A stretch of 64,000 nucleotides of DNA, from NCBI GenBank assembly GCA_016235665.1, contig JACRJI010000015.1, positions 1 through 64,000 on the forward strand, read 5' to 3'. The stretch is from a candidate division TA06 bacterium (GTDB lineage Bacteria > Edwardsbacteria > AC1 > EtOH8). The notes beneath the pieces are model-generated. The model had not been told where the DNA came from, ran no database searches, and saw only the letters and a list, made by a program, of their open reading frames with translations. The position numbers and the translations under genes are program-made. Positions 25,234 through 35,600 of the stretch are shown in pieces (within the stretch, counting starts at the first letter, position 1; each line of letters starts with the position of its first letter).

Positions 25234-26307
25234 TCAGACGGGTAGAGCCTGACGGCGTTTTATCATCTGGTCCAGTTCTTCGCTGTTGGGAGTATAATCG
25301 AAAATAGTGTCCATACTGACCTTCTTATCCATGAATAATTGGAACAGAGCCTGGTTCATGGTCTGCATTCCGTACTTGGAACCTGCCTGGATCAAGGAAT
25401 ATATCTGGTGGACCTTGTCGTCCCGGATCATGGCCTTGATGGCCGGAGTGCAGACCATCACCTCCAACGCCATCACCCGGCCGCCCTTGGTCAAAGGCAG
25501 CAGCTGCTGGGTCATCACCCCCTCCAGCACGAAGGCCAGCTGGGCCCGCACCTGGGGCTGTTGGTAAGCCGGAAAAGCATCAATGATGCGGTGAATGGAT
25601 TCGGCCGCCGAATTAGTGTGCAGAGTGGCAAAGGTCAAGTGTCCGGTCTCGGCGATGCGAAGGGCCGACTCAAATGTCACTAGGTCGCGCATTTCTCCCA
25701 CCAGCACCACATCGGGATCCTGTCGCAGCACGTATTTCAAGGCATTTTCGAAGCTCTTGGTGTCGGCCTCCAACTGGCGTTGGTTAACCACTGATTTCTT
25801 ATGGCTGTGCATGTACTCAATTGGATCCTCCACCGTCAGGATGTGGGCCCGGCGCTCGGTGTTCACCTTGTCCAGCATGGTGGCCAAAGTGGTGGATTTG
25901 CCCGATCCGGTAGGCCCGGTCACCAATACCAGCCCCCTGGGCTTGGAGGCCAGTTCGGCAGCCACCGGAGGAAGTCCCAGATCCTGGAAGGTGCGTATCT
26001 CCCAGGGAATAGTCCTTAAAGCCATGGCCACGCATCCCCGCTGCAGAAAGATATTTCCCCGGAACCGGGACAGGCCCTGAACGCCGAATGAAAGATCCAG
26101 TTCCTGCTCCATCTCAAATCTTTTCTTCTGGCGGTCGTTGAGGATGCTGTAGGCTAAAGACTGGGTCATATCAGGGGTAAGTTTGTCATGAGTGCTTTGC
26201 ATCAATTCGCCGTCGATCCGGAAGACCGGCGGCACCCCGGCGGTAATATGAAGATCGCTGGATTTCTTCTGGATCATTTCCTCCAGCAGTTGCTGTAAGG
26301 TGATCAT
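25234..26307 (-). CDS. pilT: type IV pilus retraction ATPase PilT
   Basis: 357 residues. It has a PAS-like N-terminal domain (MITLQQLLEEMIQKKSSDLHITAGVPP), Walker A VTGPTGSGKSTTLA, Asp box ILTVEDPIEY, Walker B DVVLVGEMRD, the His box TGHLTFATLHTN, and an AIRNLIRE-like motif (TPAIKAMIRDDK) needed for retraction in PilT. It depolymerises pili, giving twitching and DNA uptake. It is the only retraction ATPase in the cluster, facing three PilB-type proteins. Confidence 0.95.
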   Translation of the reverse strand: MITLQQLLEEMIQKKSSDLHITAGVPPVFRIDGELMQSTHDKLTPDMTQSLAYSILNDRQKKRFEMEQELDLSFGVQGLSRFRGNIFLQRGCVAMALRTIPWEIRTFQDLGLPPVAAELASKPRGLVLVTGPTGSGKSTTLATMLDKVNTERRAHILTVEDPIEYMHSHKKSVVNQRQLEADTKSFENALKYVLRQDPDVVLVGEMRDLVTFESALRIAETGHLTFATLHTNSAAESIHRIIDAFPAYQQPQVRAQLAFVLEGVMTQQLLPLTKGGRVMALEVMVCTPAIKAMIRDDKVHQIYSLIQAGSKYGMQTMNQALFQLFMDKKVSMDTIFDYTPNSEELDQMIKRRQALPV

Positions 26308-26503
26308 CTTATGCCCTGTCTATGTTTATTGATAATGAGTTGATTTCTTTGCCTGTTTAGCAGCATGTGCCATAAGTTTTCTATAATCGGCCGCATAAAT
26401 TGCAAAATGAATTGAATCGAATGGGCACAATTACAATTACGATTTCCAGTTTATTATTACCGCCTTTATATCATTTGGACATTATACTAAATCATTGCTG
26501 GTT

Positions 26504-28264
26504 TTATCCTTCGGCAGTTTCCCGGATCATCTCTTCCACCGTGGTCATACCCTGTTTGACCTTGCCCCAGGCGTCCATTCTCAGGGTCAGCATTCCTTCT
26601 TTAACTGCTGTGGCCCTGATGGTGGTTACCGGCTCCCGCCTTAATATCTGAGCCCGCAAGGTCCGGGATATGGGCATGACCTCATAAAGGCCCACCCGTC
26701 CCTTATATCCTGTGTTATTGCATACCGCACAGCCCTTTCCCTTGTAAAAAGTCACACCTTTGAGTTCCTCCGGAGCGATGCCCAGATCGGTCAGCACCTT
26801 GGGATTGTATTCATGGGTGTCCTTGCAGGCTTTGCATATCCGGCGCACCAACCGCTGGGCCTGGATTAGCACCGTGGACGAGGCCACCAGGAACGGATCC
26901 ACTCCCATGTCCACCAAACGGCTGATAGTGGATGGAGCGTCGTTAGTGTGCAGGGTGGATAGCACCAGATGCCCGGTCAGGGCCGCCCGGATGGCGATGG
27001 AAGCGGTGGGGCCGTCCCGGATCTCCCCCAGCATGATGATATTAGGAGCCTGCCGGAGCATGGAGCGCAGAGCCAGCCCGAAGGTGAAACCGATGCCGGC
27101 CTCGGCCTGAATCTGGTTTACGCCTTTCAGATTATATTCTATGGGATCCTCAACCGTCATGATGTGCCGGTCCGGGGTGTTCAGCTGAGAAAGAGCAGAA
27201 TATAGGGTGGTGGTCTTGCCCGATCCGGTGGGCCCGGTGATCAGCACAATGCCGTATGGAGCGTGGATGGATTTCATGAAATTGCGCAGGGCATCCTCGG
27301 TGAACCCGAAGTTGGCCAGATCCAGGGTCAGGGAGGACGAGTCCAGGATACGCATCACCACTTTTTCCCCAAACAACACCGGCAGAGTGGAAACCCGGAG
27401 GTCGATTTTCTTGTCCAGCACTTTGATGGCGATGCGTCCGTCCTGGGGCTTGCGCCGCTCGGTCACGTCCAGCTTGGACATGATCTTCAAGCGGGAGACC
27501 AGCGGGGATTTCATCTTCATGGGCGGCTCCATCAGGGTCACCAGTACGCCGTCCTGCCGCAGCCGGATCCGGAACACCTTTTCATAAGGCTCAACGTGGA
27601 TGTCCGAAGCTCCCCGGCGCACCGCCTCGGTCAGAATATAATTGGCCATCTTGACCACTGGGGTTGACTGTCCGGCCTGCTGGGCCGAAATATCGTCCTC
27701 TTCTTCCAGACCTTCATCCACCATCTCCACGTTCCCAAAGTCACCATCCAAGGTCTCTTCGTGCTCCGGCAATTTTTCTATGTCATCGGATTTGGTCTGG
27801 GCCAGATCGCCTCCCTCAGCAATGACCTGCAGGTCCCGTCCCAAAGGATAGTGCTGTTCCAATAATTTTTTAACCGCGCTGTAAGCGGCCACCACCGGCT
27901 TGACCTCCTGGCCGGTCAAAAATTTTATATCTTCCAGAGCATAAAAATCGGAAGGATCTATCATGGCCAGAGTCAGCGAACGGCCCAGTTTCTTGATCGG
28001 GATCACCATGAATTTGTTGGCAATGTCGGGCCGGATCATTTTTATCACCGCCGGCTCCACCTGAAAGTTAGAAAGATCCAGCGAAGGAACATTGAACTGC
28101 CGGGAAACGAACTGCAGCATTACGTTCTCGGTCACTACACCCAGCCGGATCAGGGTAGCCACCAGCGGCTCGCTGGTGGTGCGCTGCTCGGTTGCGGCTT
28201 TGTCATACTGAGCCTGGGTTATCAGGCCCATTTTTAATAGCATTTCGCCTATGTTTTGCGCCAT
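26504..28264 (-). CDS. pilB: PilB/GspE assembly ATPase, paralogue 1
   Basis: 586 residues. The N-terminal MshEN-like domain (IGEMLLKMGLITQAQYDKAA) is followed by an acidic linker at about 155-200, then the ATPase with Walker A ITGPTGSGKTTTLY, Walker B IIMLGEIRDG, His box TGHLVLSTLHTND and the tetracysteine zinc motif CKAC with CAVC. The second MshEN-type repeat has decayed (EPLVATLIRLGVVTE lacks the RLG/KLG start). It is the third of three tandem paralogues in transcription order and the nearest to pilT. Walker B reads GEIRDGPTASIAI instead of the usual GEIRDxETA. Confidence 0.93.
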   Translation of the reverse strand: MAQNIGEMLLKMGLITQAQYDKAATEQRTTSEPLVATLIRLGVVTENVMLQFVSRQFNVPSLDLSNFQVEPAVIKMIRPDIANKFMVIPIKKLGRSLTLAMIDPSDFYALEDIKFLTGQEVKPVVAAYSAVKKLLEQHYPLGRDLQVIAEGGDLAQTKSDDIEKLPEHEETLDGDFGNVEMVDEGLEEEDDISAQQAGQSTPVVKMANYILTEAVRRGASDIHVEPYEKVFRIRLRQDGVLVTLMEPPMKMKSPLVSRLKIMSKLDVTERRKPQDGRIAIKVLDKKIDLRVSTLPVLFGEKVVMRILDSSSLTLDLANFGFTEDALRNFMKSIHAPYGIVLITGPTGSGKTTTLYSALSQLNTPDRHIMTVEDPIEYNLKGVNQIQAEAGIGFTFGLALRSMLRQAPNIIMLGEIRDGPTASIAIRAALTGHLVLSTLHTNDAPSTISRLVDMGVDPFLVASSTVLIQAQRLVRRICKACKDTHEYNPKVLTDLGIAPEELKGVTFYKGKGCAVCNNTGYKGRVGLYEVMPISRTLRAQILRREPVTTIRATAVKEGMLTLRMDAWGKVKQGMTTVEEMIRETAEG

Positions 28265-28316
28265 TTTATTTTTCTTGTATTGTTGATTGATTATTCCGCC
28301 GTAACTCTTCCCGGGA

Positions 28317-30038
28317 TTAGTCGGCAGCCACGGTTTCCTTCATTACCTCGTCGATGGTCGTCATCCCGTTCATCATCTTGGTGATGCCGTCCATTCTCAG
28401 GGTAGGCATGCCCTCCTCTATGGCCTTGGCCTCTATCTCGGCGCTAGTGGCCCGGCGCATGATCAATTCACGGATGGCCGGGGTGATGGGCAGTATCTCT
28501 GCCAGGGCCAACCGGCCCTTGTAGCCGGAGTTCCGGCACTCGGAACAGCCCCGGCCCTTGACGAAATTGGCTTTGGAAAAGTCAATCTTGGAATGAGCGA
28601 ATTCCTCAAGCAACCTTTGATCGGGCTGATACGGCTCTTTGCAATTCTGGCAGACCTTGCGCACCAGCCGCTGGGACTCCACCACCAGCAGCGAGGATGA
28701 TATCATGAAGGGCTCCACCCCCATGTCCACCAGACGGGTGATGGTCAGACAGGCACTATTGGTGTGAACGGTGGAAAGCACCATATGCCCTGTCAGAGAT
28801 GCCCTGATGGCTATCTCGGCTGTCTCCTTGTCCCGGATCTCACCCACCATGATGATGTTGGGATCCTGCCGCAAAAAAGCCTTCAGGGCGGCGGCAAAGG
28901 TGGTGCCTCCGTCCTCGTGCACCGCCACCTGGTTGATGCCCATCAGGCTGTATTCCACCGGTTCCTCGGCCGTCATGATGTTGACATCGGGCTTGTTGAC
29001 CTCCTGCAAGGCCCCGTAGAGGGTGGTGGTCTTGCCGCAGCCGGTGGGACCGGTAACCAAGGCGATCCCGAACGGGGTGTGGACCGCCTTTAAAAGATGT
29101 TTCAGGGGCCCGGGCTCAAATCCCAACAGGTTCAAATCAAAGGTAACGGTGCTCCGGTCCAGAATACGCATGGCCACCTTTTCCCCGAAGGCCGAAGGGA
29201 TGATGGATACCCGAAGATCAATGGGCCGGTCCATGACATTAAGCCGGAGACGGCCGTCCTGGGGCATCCGCTTCTCCTCCACCTTAAGTTTGGAGATGAT
29301 CTTGATCCTGGCCACCAGCGATGATTTCATCTTAAGTGGCGGCTGCATCACTTCGTGCAGCACACCATCCACTGACATCCTCACCCGCATGTCCTTTTCG
29401 TAAGGCTCCAGGTGAATGTCGGTGGCGTGGCGCTTGACGCCTTCGGCGATCAGGGCATTGATCAGTTTGGCGGCCGGGGAATTTTCGATGGCCGCCGTCA
29501 TCTCGGACATGGCGTCGCCCCCGTCGTCCTTCTCCTCCTCCAGCACCTCCAGGCCGCCCTCTTCGCCCTCGGTCGTCTCTTCCATGGATTGCATCACTTC
29601 CTCCAGCATCCCGGAGGCGCCGTAATTCTTGTCGATGGCGGTCCAGATGGCAGATTCCAGAGCCAAGGCCGGATGGACCTCGAACCCGGTGGAGAACTTT
29701 ATCTCCTCCATGGCGTGAAAATTGGTGGGTTCTATCATGGCCACAGTCAAGACCCGCCCCAGCCGGTTAAGCGGTAACACCCCGTATTTTTGGGCCAGTT
29801 TGGCCGGGATCAGGCCTAGGATGGCCTTGTCAAAATTATAATCGTTGAGGTTCACCGCCGGCACATTGAACTGCTTGGACAAGAACTGTAATATCTCATC
29901 CTCAGTGATGTAACCAAGCTTGGCCAGCACCGACCCCAGCTTGCTTCCGGTGGACTGCTGTTCTTTTAAAGCCTTATCCAGCTGCTCCGCGCTGATCATC
30001 CCGGACTTTAAAAGCATGTCGCCGATTTTTAACGCCAT
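28317..30038 (-). CDS. pilB: PilB/GspE assembly ATPase, paralogue 2
   Basis: 573 residues. Two MshEN-like repeats (KIGDMLLKSGMISAEQLDKA and KLGSVLAKLGYITEDEI) precede an acidic, Glu-rich linker (about 150-180), then Walker A VTGPTGCGKTTTLY, Walker B IIMVGEIRDKETA, His box TGHMVLSTVHTNS and zinc motif CQNC with CSEC. All catalytic elements look intact. MshEN domains in PilB homologues bind c-di-GMP, but the key Arg of the first repeat is Lys here, so binding is uncertain. Confidence 0.94.
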   Translation of the reverse strand: MALKIGDMLLKSGMISAEQLDKALKEQQSTGSKLGSVLAKLGYITEDEILQFLSKQFNVPAVNLNDYNFDKAILGLIPAKLAQKYGVLPLNRLGRVLTVAMIEPTNFHAMEEIKFSTGFEVHPALALESAIWTAIDKNYGASGMLEEVMQSMEETTEGEEGGLEVLEEEKDDGGDAMSEMTAAIENSPAAKLINALIAEGVKRHATDIHLEPYEKDMRVRMSVDGVLHEVMQPPLKMKSSLVARIKIISKLKVEEKRMPQDGRLRLNVMDRPIDLRVSIIPSAFGEKVAMRILDRSTVTFDLNLLGFEPGPLKHLLKAVHTPFGIALVTGPTGCGKTTTLYGALQEVNKPDVNIMTAEEPVEYSLMGINQVAVHEDGGTTFAAALKAFLRQDPNIIMVGEIRDKETAEIAIRASLTGHMVLSTVHTNSACLTITRLVDMGVEPFMISSSLLVVESQRLVRKVCQNCKEPYQPDQRLLEEFAHSKIDFSKANFVKGRGCSECRNSGYKGRLALAEILPITPAIRELIMRRATSAEIEAKAIEEGMPTLRMDGITKMMNGMTTIDEVMKETVAAD

Positions 30039-30166
30039 ATTTCCTGATATCCTGATATTATAGTGTTGACCGTCTTTTGAAAGAAACCATACCTGTCCGA
30101 AAAATCATGCCAATGTTCAAAGCTTCCTACACGAAAGCGCCGCTTCTTGCATCCCGCCATTAATGA

Positions 30167-31861
30167 TCAATCGGCCACTGTTTTGGCGATCACAGTTTCC
30201 AGCGTGGTTATTCCTTTCCTGACCTTGTTAAAACCGTCCTGACGCAGCAGCTGCATCCCCTCCTTGACGGCCATATCCCTGATCTCATCGGTGGAGGCCC
30301 GGCTCAAGATCAGCTTGCGGATGGCCGGACTGATCACCAATATCTCGTATAGTCCTATCCGTCCCTTGAACCCTGTGCGGTTGCAGTCCATGCAGCCAGC
30401 ACCCTTGTAGAAGGTAACCCCTTCGAACTCGGCCGGGTCTGCCCCCAGTTTGGTTATCAGTTCCGGCGTAATGCTGGGATCCGGCTGTTTGCAGTTTGGA
30501 CAGATGGTCCGCACCAGCCGTTGAGCCTCGATGACATTGACGGTGGCGGCGATCAGGAAGGGCGGGATCTCCATGTCCAGAAGACGGTTCAGACTGCTGG
30601 GGGCGTCATTGGTGTGCAGGGTGGAAAGCACCAAATGCCCGGTCATAGCCGCGGTCATGGCAATTTCGCCGGTCTCCCGGTCCCGGGTCTCCCCCACCAG
30701 GATGATGTTGGGGTCCTGGCGCAGAAAGGCCTTTAAAGCCACGGCAAAAGTATACCCGATCTCGGGGTGGATGTTCACCTGATTGATGCCCATGATGTCG
30801 AATTCCACCGGGTCCTCGGCGGTGCTGATGTTGACCTTGGGGGTATTGAGCCGGTTGATCAGCGAATAAAGGGTCATGGTCTTTCCCGAACCGGTGGGCC
30901 CGGTGATCAGGATCATCCCATTGGGCTTGGAAGAGGCGGCCAAAAAATTCTCCATCGGTTTACCCTCCAGCCCCAGTTTAGTCAGATCGGAGGAAAGGCC
31001 TGACTGGCGAAGGATCCGGATACATATCTTCTCGCCGTGTTTAATGGGCATGGTGGAGACGCGAAAATCCACGTTCTGGTCGCCGGCCTTCACCGAGAAC
31101 CTACCGTCCTGTGGCAGGCGGCGCTCGGTCAGGTTCAGCCGGGAAAGCACCTTGATGCGGCTGGCCACCGCGGCCGCAATCCGCTTGGGCGGAGACATGG
31201 CTTCCTGCAGCACCCCGTCAATGCGGAAGCGTACCCTTAAAACCTTTTCGTAAGGTTCGATGTGGATGTCCGAGACCCCTCGCTTGACTGCATCAAAGAC
31301 CATCTGGTTGACCAGTTTGACCACCGGGGCCGCTTCCATGTCGGCCTGGGTGACCACATCCTCCTGTTCCTTGTCCACAAATTCCACCTGGCCTTCCTCT
31401 TCCTGAACCGCCTTCATGGCTTCGTTAAGTCCGGCAGAGCCGGCGTAAAGCTTTTCCAGGGCCCGGGCAATGGCGGTGTCGGCGCAGACCAGCGGTTTTA
31501 CCTCCATCCCGGTCAAAAACTGGATATTCTCCAATGTGAAGACGTCGGCCGGATTGGACATGGCCACCTGCAGGGTCCTGCCCTGTCGGGCCACCGGGAT
31601 CACCTGGCACTTCTGGGCTACATCGGCCGGGATCAGCTTCAGCACCAGGGGATCGATCTCTTTGTTGGAAAGATTGATGGTAGGCACATTGAACTGCTTG
31701 CCAAGAAAGTCGGTGGTGGCTTCCTCGGTAATGAATTTCATTTTTATCAGGCAGGCCCCCAGTTTGTCACCGCTGCTCTTTTGCTCCACCAGGGCCTTCT
31801 CCAGCTGTTCCTTGGTGATCAGCCCGGCCTGCAGCAACATGTCTCCCAGTTTAAGTGCCAT
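30167..31861 (-). CDS. pilB: PilB/GspE assembly ATPase, paralogue 3 (first in operon)
   Basis: 564 residues. MshEN-like repeats KLGDMLLQAGLITKEQLEKA and KLGACLIKMKFITEEATTDF are followed by a short linker and the ATPase with Walker A ITGPTGSGKTMTLY, Walker B IILVGETRDRETG, His box TGHLVLSTLHTND and zinc motif CPNC with CMDC. Walker B has GETRD where the family usually has GEIRD. It is the first gene after a sigma-70 promoter (32009-32038), so it probably leads the pilB3-pilB2-pilB1-pilT-pilC operon. Which paralogue is the main pilus motor cannot be told from sequence. Confidence 0.94.
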   Translation of the reverse strand: MALKLGDMLLQAGLITKEQLEKALVEQKSSGDKLGACLIKMKFITEEATTDFLGKQFNVPTINLSNKEIDPLVLKLIPADVAQKCQVIPVARQGRTLQVAMSNPADVFTLENIQFLTGMEVKPLVCADTAIARALEKLYAGSAGLNEAMKAVQEEEGQVEFVDKEQEDVVTQADMEAAPVVKLVNQMVFDAVKRGVSDIHIEPYEKVLRVRFRIDGVLQEAMSPPKRIAAAVASRIKVLSRLNLTERRLPQDGRFSVKAGDQNVDFRVSTMPIKHGEKICIRILRQSGLSSDLTKLGLEGKPMENFLAASSKPNGMILITGPTGSGKTMTLYSLINRLNTPKVNISTAEDPVEFDIMGINQVNIHPEIGYTFAVALKAFLRQDPNIILVGETRDRETGEIAMTAAMTGHLVLSTLHTNDAPSSLNRLLDMEIPPFLIAATVNVIEAQRLVRTICPNCKQPDPSITPELITKLGADPAEFEGVTFYKGAGCMDCNRTGFKGRIGLYEILVISPAIRKLILSRASTDEIRDMAVKEGMQLLRQDGFNKVRKGITTLETVIAKTVAD

Positions 31862-32008
31862 AAACTATTTCACCTCCGTCATTATTACAAGGGGAATTTT
31901 AATGTGCCAATTGGCCCGCTGATCACCATGTTCACTTTGAACTTCATGATATATGTTGAATGGCCAGGAGAAAAACAAAGACGCACTTTACAAACCCAGC
32001 AACAATTT

Positions 32009-32038
32009 ACTATACCATAGACGACAAGGGGTTGTCAA
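32009..32038 (-). promoter_or_regulatory. sigma-70 promoter of the pilB-pilT-pilC operon
   Basis: On the minus strand TTGACA (32033-32038) and TATAGT (32009-32014) have an 18-bp spacer. They lie in the 326-bp gap between pilB3 and comEA. The leader would be about 140 nt. The rest of that gap is AT-rich and contains the comEA terminator. Confidence 0.7.
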
Positions 32039-32120
32039 GCAATACCAATTATTTAATATAACATAATTAAAACCGGAAATAAAGGGTTTTTTGCAATAAT
32101 TTTCAAGTATTTTGGCCAAT

Positions 32121-32147
32121 AAAAATACCGGCCTGTAGCAGCCGGTA
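32121..32147 (-). terminator. intrinsic terminator after comEA
   Basis: Stem TACCGGC (32126-32132) and GCCGGTA (32141-32147) with an 8-nt loop. On the minus strand TTTTTATT follows. It separates the sprA-comEA unit from the pilus operon. Confidence 0.82.
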
Positions 32148-32187
32148 AATTAAAGATGTTTGGGACCAAAATAAATCCCCGCTCTCA

Positions 32188-32622
32188 CTATTCCACCGTT
32201 ACATGTTCCATCAGTTGGCTCAGCCGCTTTGGGCCAATGCCTTTTACGTTTCCCAATTCATCCGCCTTTTTAAATCCCCCTTTGGCGGCCCTGTAGTCAA
32301 TGATCCTTTGGGCCATGGCCGGTCCGACATTTGGAAGTTTTTCCAGAGCCTGCTGTGATGCTTGATTGATATTCACCTTTTGTGCCGGAAAATATTTCCG
32401 GCTTTGCCTGTACGATGTTTCCACATCGCCGGTGGCTGAACCGGATGAAAGTCCTTGGGCCGAACCGCTGTCAACTGGCGCCGGCAGGTTGGCAATAATG
32501 CTTTTCAATCCGGGGGCAAAACCGGGATGGCTTTTCTTGTAGACCAGGATGGCTGTGCCGGTCACAAAAGCTGCTATCAGGAAGATCACGGCCTTTTTTT
32601 CGTCAGGAGTGAATCCGAACAT
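32188..32622 (-). CDS. comEA: ComEA-like membrane protein with helix-hairpin-helix domain
   Basis: 144 residues. One membrane helix near residues 12-28 is followed by a Ser/Gly-rich linker and a C-terminal tandem HhH domain: VNINQASQQALEKLPNVGPAMAQRIIDYRA and ELGNVKGIGPKRLSQL. ComEA binds incoming double-stranded DNA in the periplasm during transformation. Type IV pili nearby fit a competence role, but no ComEC or DprA is in view. It starts 5 bp after sprA and shares its transcript. Confidence 0.85.
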   Translation of the reverse strand: MFGFTPDEKKAVIFLIAAFVTGTAILVYKKSHPGFAPGLKSIIANLPAPVDSGSAQGLSSGSATGDVETSYRQSRKYFPAQKVNINQASQQALEKLPNVGPAMAQRIIDYRAAKGGFKKADELGNVKGIGPKRLSQLMEHVTVE

Positions 32623-32627
32623 AACAG

Positions 32628-35600
32628 TTAAAAAGTTATGGTGACGGTGGTGTTAAGACTGTAGGACTCGCTGTCCAAGGTGGGCATTTTTGCGTCTGTG
32701 CTGCTGGTATACGAACCGCTTAACTCCCCCTTTATGTTCCGGGTGAAATTATAGGTGGCATTGGGAGAAATGGATATGTCGGTTTTATTGTTTATGAATT
32801 TTTCATCGGGGATATCCTTCACATCAACTCCGATGTCCAGGGCGGGGGCAGAAATAGTATTGGAATAACTGGCTTGCAGACCCAGGTTAAGATCGCTTTT
32901 GAATTTGAACCTCTTCTTCCCCATCTTCCACAATTTCAGCACAAAACCCTGGGGAGCGCTGAAGGAATAATTCCCTGAAGCGCTGATCTTCATATTTCGG
33001 GAATAGGCTTTTTGCCAGCCGCTGGGAAATTCAGCGGAGGTCACCGGTAAACGGCTGTCCGTAGTGGAGTAATCAAAGGAAGCCTGGGTGCTGACCTGTT
33101 TTTTCCATCTGGCATTAAGCGAGATCAGGGGACTGAAACTGTGGTTGATGGTCCAGCTGGTAGTATCCCGGTCCCGGCCGGCCTGGAAGGCCATTTCCTC
33201 GCGCTTGGAATAGTTGCTGTTAAGGTTGGCACTGGCCAGCATTTTGATCATTTTCAATGCCTTCTCCACCGAGTTCAGGCTGACCCTCAGGTCAGGCCAG
33301 GTAGTACCCTGCCGGGAGATGGCGCTGTTCGGCTCCCAGGTCCAGGAATCGCTGCGTTGCCATCCGGCATTGATGCTTAGCTGCCCAAGCGAAGCCCCGG
33401 TGCTGGCCGAATAGCTGTTGGTGATGCCGGCCCGGTCCGAGGCCAGGGGGGCATAGCTTTCGGAGTAAAGCGGCCTTCGCCGCCATCCCAGTTGATAATA
33501 GATATCGGGGTAAATTACATCTGTCCGGCTGTACAGACCCGAGGAACTGTTGGTTTTGCTCTGGGAAATAGTTATGTCCAGCGGATTGATCTTCTTCAGT
33601 ATCTTTTCTACCTGAATGACCAGCCACAAAGGAGTCCCAGCCTCGGTGGAATCGTCCTTGGATTCGTTTCGTAGTGCAGTTATTTTTATCAGCCACTTGG
33701 CTATTTCCAGATTTCCGTTCAGCGAAAGATTATTGGCGTTTGAAATGTTCAGGAGCGACGCGGAATCTGGCCTGCTGGGGACCAGATAGGCCTGGTTGGT
33801 CTGGCTATAAGTGGTGCTGTAATTAAAATTTGGCTGGATCAGCTTCAGCCAGGTAAGGGTGGTATGGTAATCCACCGTCTGGGAGCGGGAGACCTCCGCA
33901 CCCAGCCCGTATTTCCAGGCCAGCTCGCCGGCCCCGGTCCTTTGCAAAAGATTGCGGCTAGTGGAAAAACGGTAATTTAATGGATCAGCGACCTGCCAGG
34001 AAAGCTGGGCGCTGCCGCCCCTGGTCAGTCCGCTGCCTGCGGTGCTTACCGCGTTGACCTGCTTGTCCAGGTTCCAGTGCCAGGTACGTTTATTGTTAAC
34101 AGCAAAAGAAAGCCCCGATGGCAGGTAATAAAGCTTAAGCCAGTCGCCAAGGCCCAGACTCCTCCTTGTTGCGGGTGTCCACCCCCAGCTGAGATCGGTA
34201 TTGATGGTGGTGGAACTGTCAGAATTATACCTATCGCTGGAAGTGCTCCGGTTCCAGGCCAGCGAAGCCGACATCCGGTCTATGGTAAAATCAGTCAACC
34301 ACCACCGGGAAGGGTTTTTACTAAGATCCACTTTTATGTTCCGGCCCCGGGTCCATTCCATTTGTTCGGAGCTTTCCTGATCGGTCAGCTTGCGGTCGTC
34401 TCCGCCATACCAGGGATAGCTTTCGGACAGACTGGCCCCGAAACTTACCGGGACCTTAAGCCCCAGACGGTTAAGGTAGAATTTATCCAGCTGCAGGCTT
34501 CCGCCCAGATTGTAACTTAACCTTTGGGCCAGGGCCGGAGCTTGGCCCATGGTGTACCAATATGCGTCTCTGCGGTCATACCCCAGGCTGAGGGAAAACA
34601 GGTCGGCTATCCCTATCTTTACGCTGGCGATTACTGCCGTGCCCCGTTCCCGCCGCACTTCATCTAACCGGAGGTTATCAAACAATACCTCGCCGCTGTA
34701 TGGGATTAGCGTGTCCGGATTGAGCACGCCCAAATACAAAGCACCGATATTGGCCAAATTGGGTGTGCCCTTGACGGTATATGCACCCTTTGTCTTAAGA
34801 CCCAAAGAATTAGTATCAAGCGTTTTCACGCTGGTAAGTTCGTCCAGGTTCAACGTCAGTTCCTGCCAACCGGAGGTAAGCTGGCCGGTGTATTGATAAT
34901 AAGGGCTGGAGCTGTCTGCGTTCGAAGCCAACCGGATCAAGTATTGCCCGGCTCCGAGGCTGTCTTTTACCCAGAGCTTGAGTTTTTTATAACCAGTATA
35001 ATTGTTTTCCCGGGTGTTGGTGTTCCTTTGGGCCAGGGCCAAATGTCCGGGTTTAAGATTGGCCAGCTTTAAGACCAGACTTTGCTCGAATTTGGGATGC
35101 CCATTCTCATCGTTCTCCACCGTATTGGGCGGCGGAAGGTAGTCGGCATCGTCCTTGTTGTTTTTAACAGTTATGTTGAATTCTTCCGTGCTGTCCACCG
35201 GAATGGGATACAGCGCCGGGACGATCGGTTTTTCCTGCCACCGGTTGCCCGATACTTCCACCAGGGCCAGTTCTACCTCTGCCGAAGCGGCTTCACAACT
35301 GTCCACCCAGACCCGGGCATAGTAGATATTGCCCCAACCGGATTGATTACCGACAGCTTTAGCCGAATCCAGCGGCACAGAGAACTTTCGCCAGTTGTTA
35401 GCATTGGGTTCTCCATTGCTGTCCGAAAGATTAAAGGTAAAGGTATAATAACTGTTGGTTTGTTTCCAGACGGTCCCGGGACCATTGCCCGACAGCTTCA
35501 GATCTTCGGTATCGTATATCCCGTTGCCTTCGGTGCCGTTGTATTTGGAAGAATCGGTGGCAAGAAAATCGTCGTTCCCGTCATCGCCTGAATTGATATC

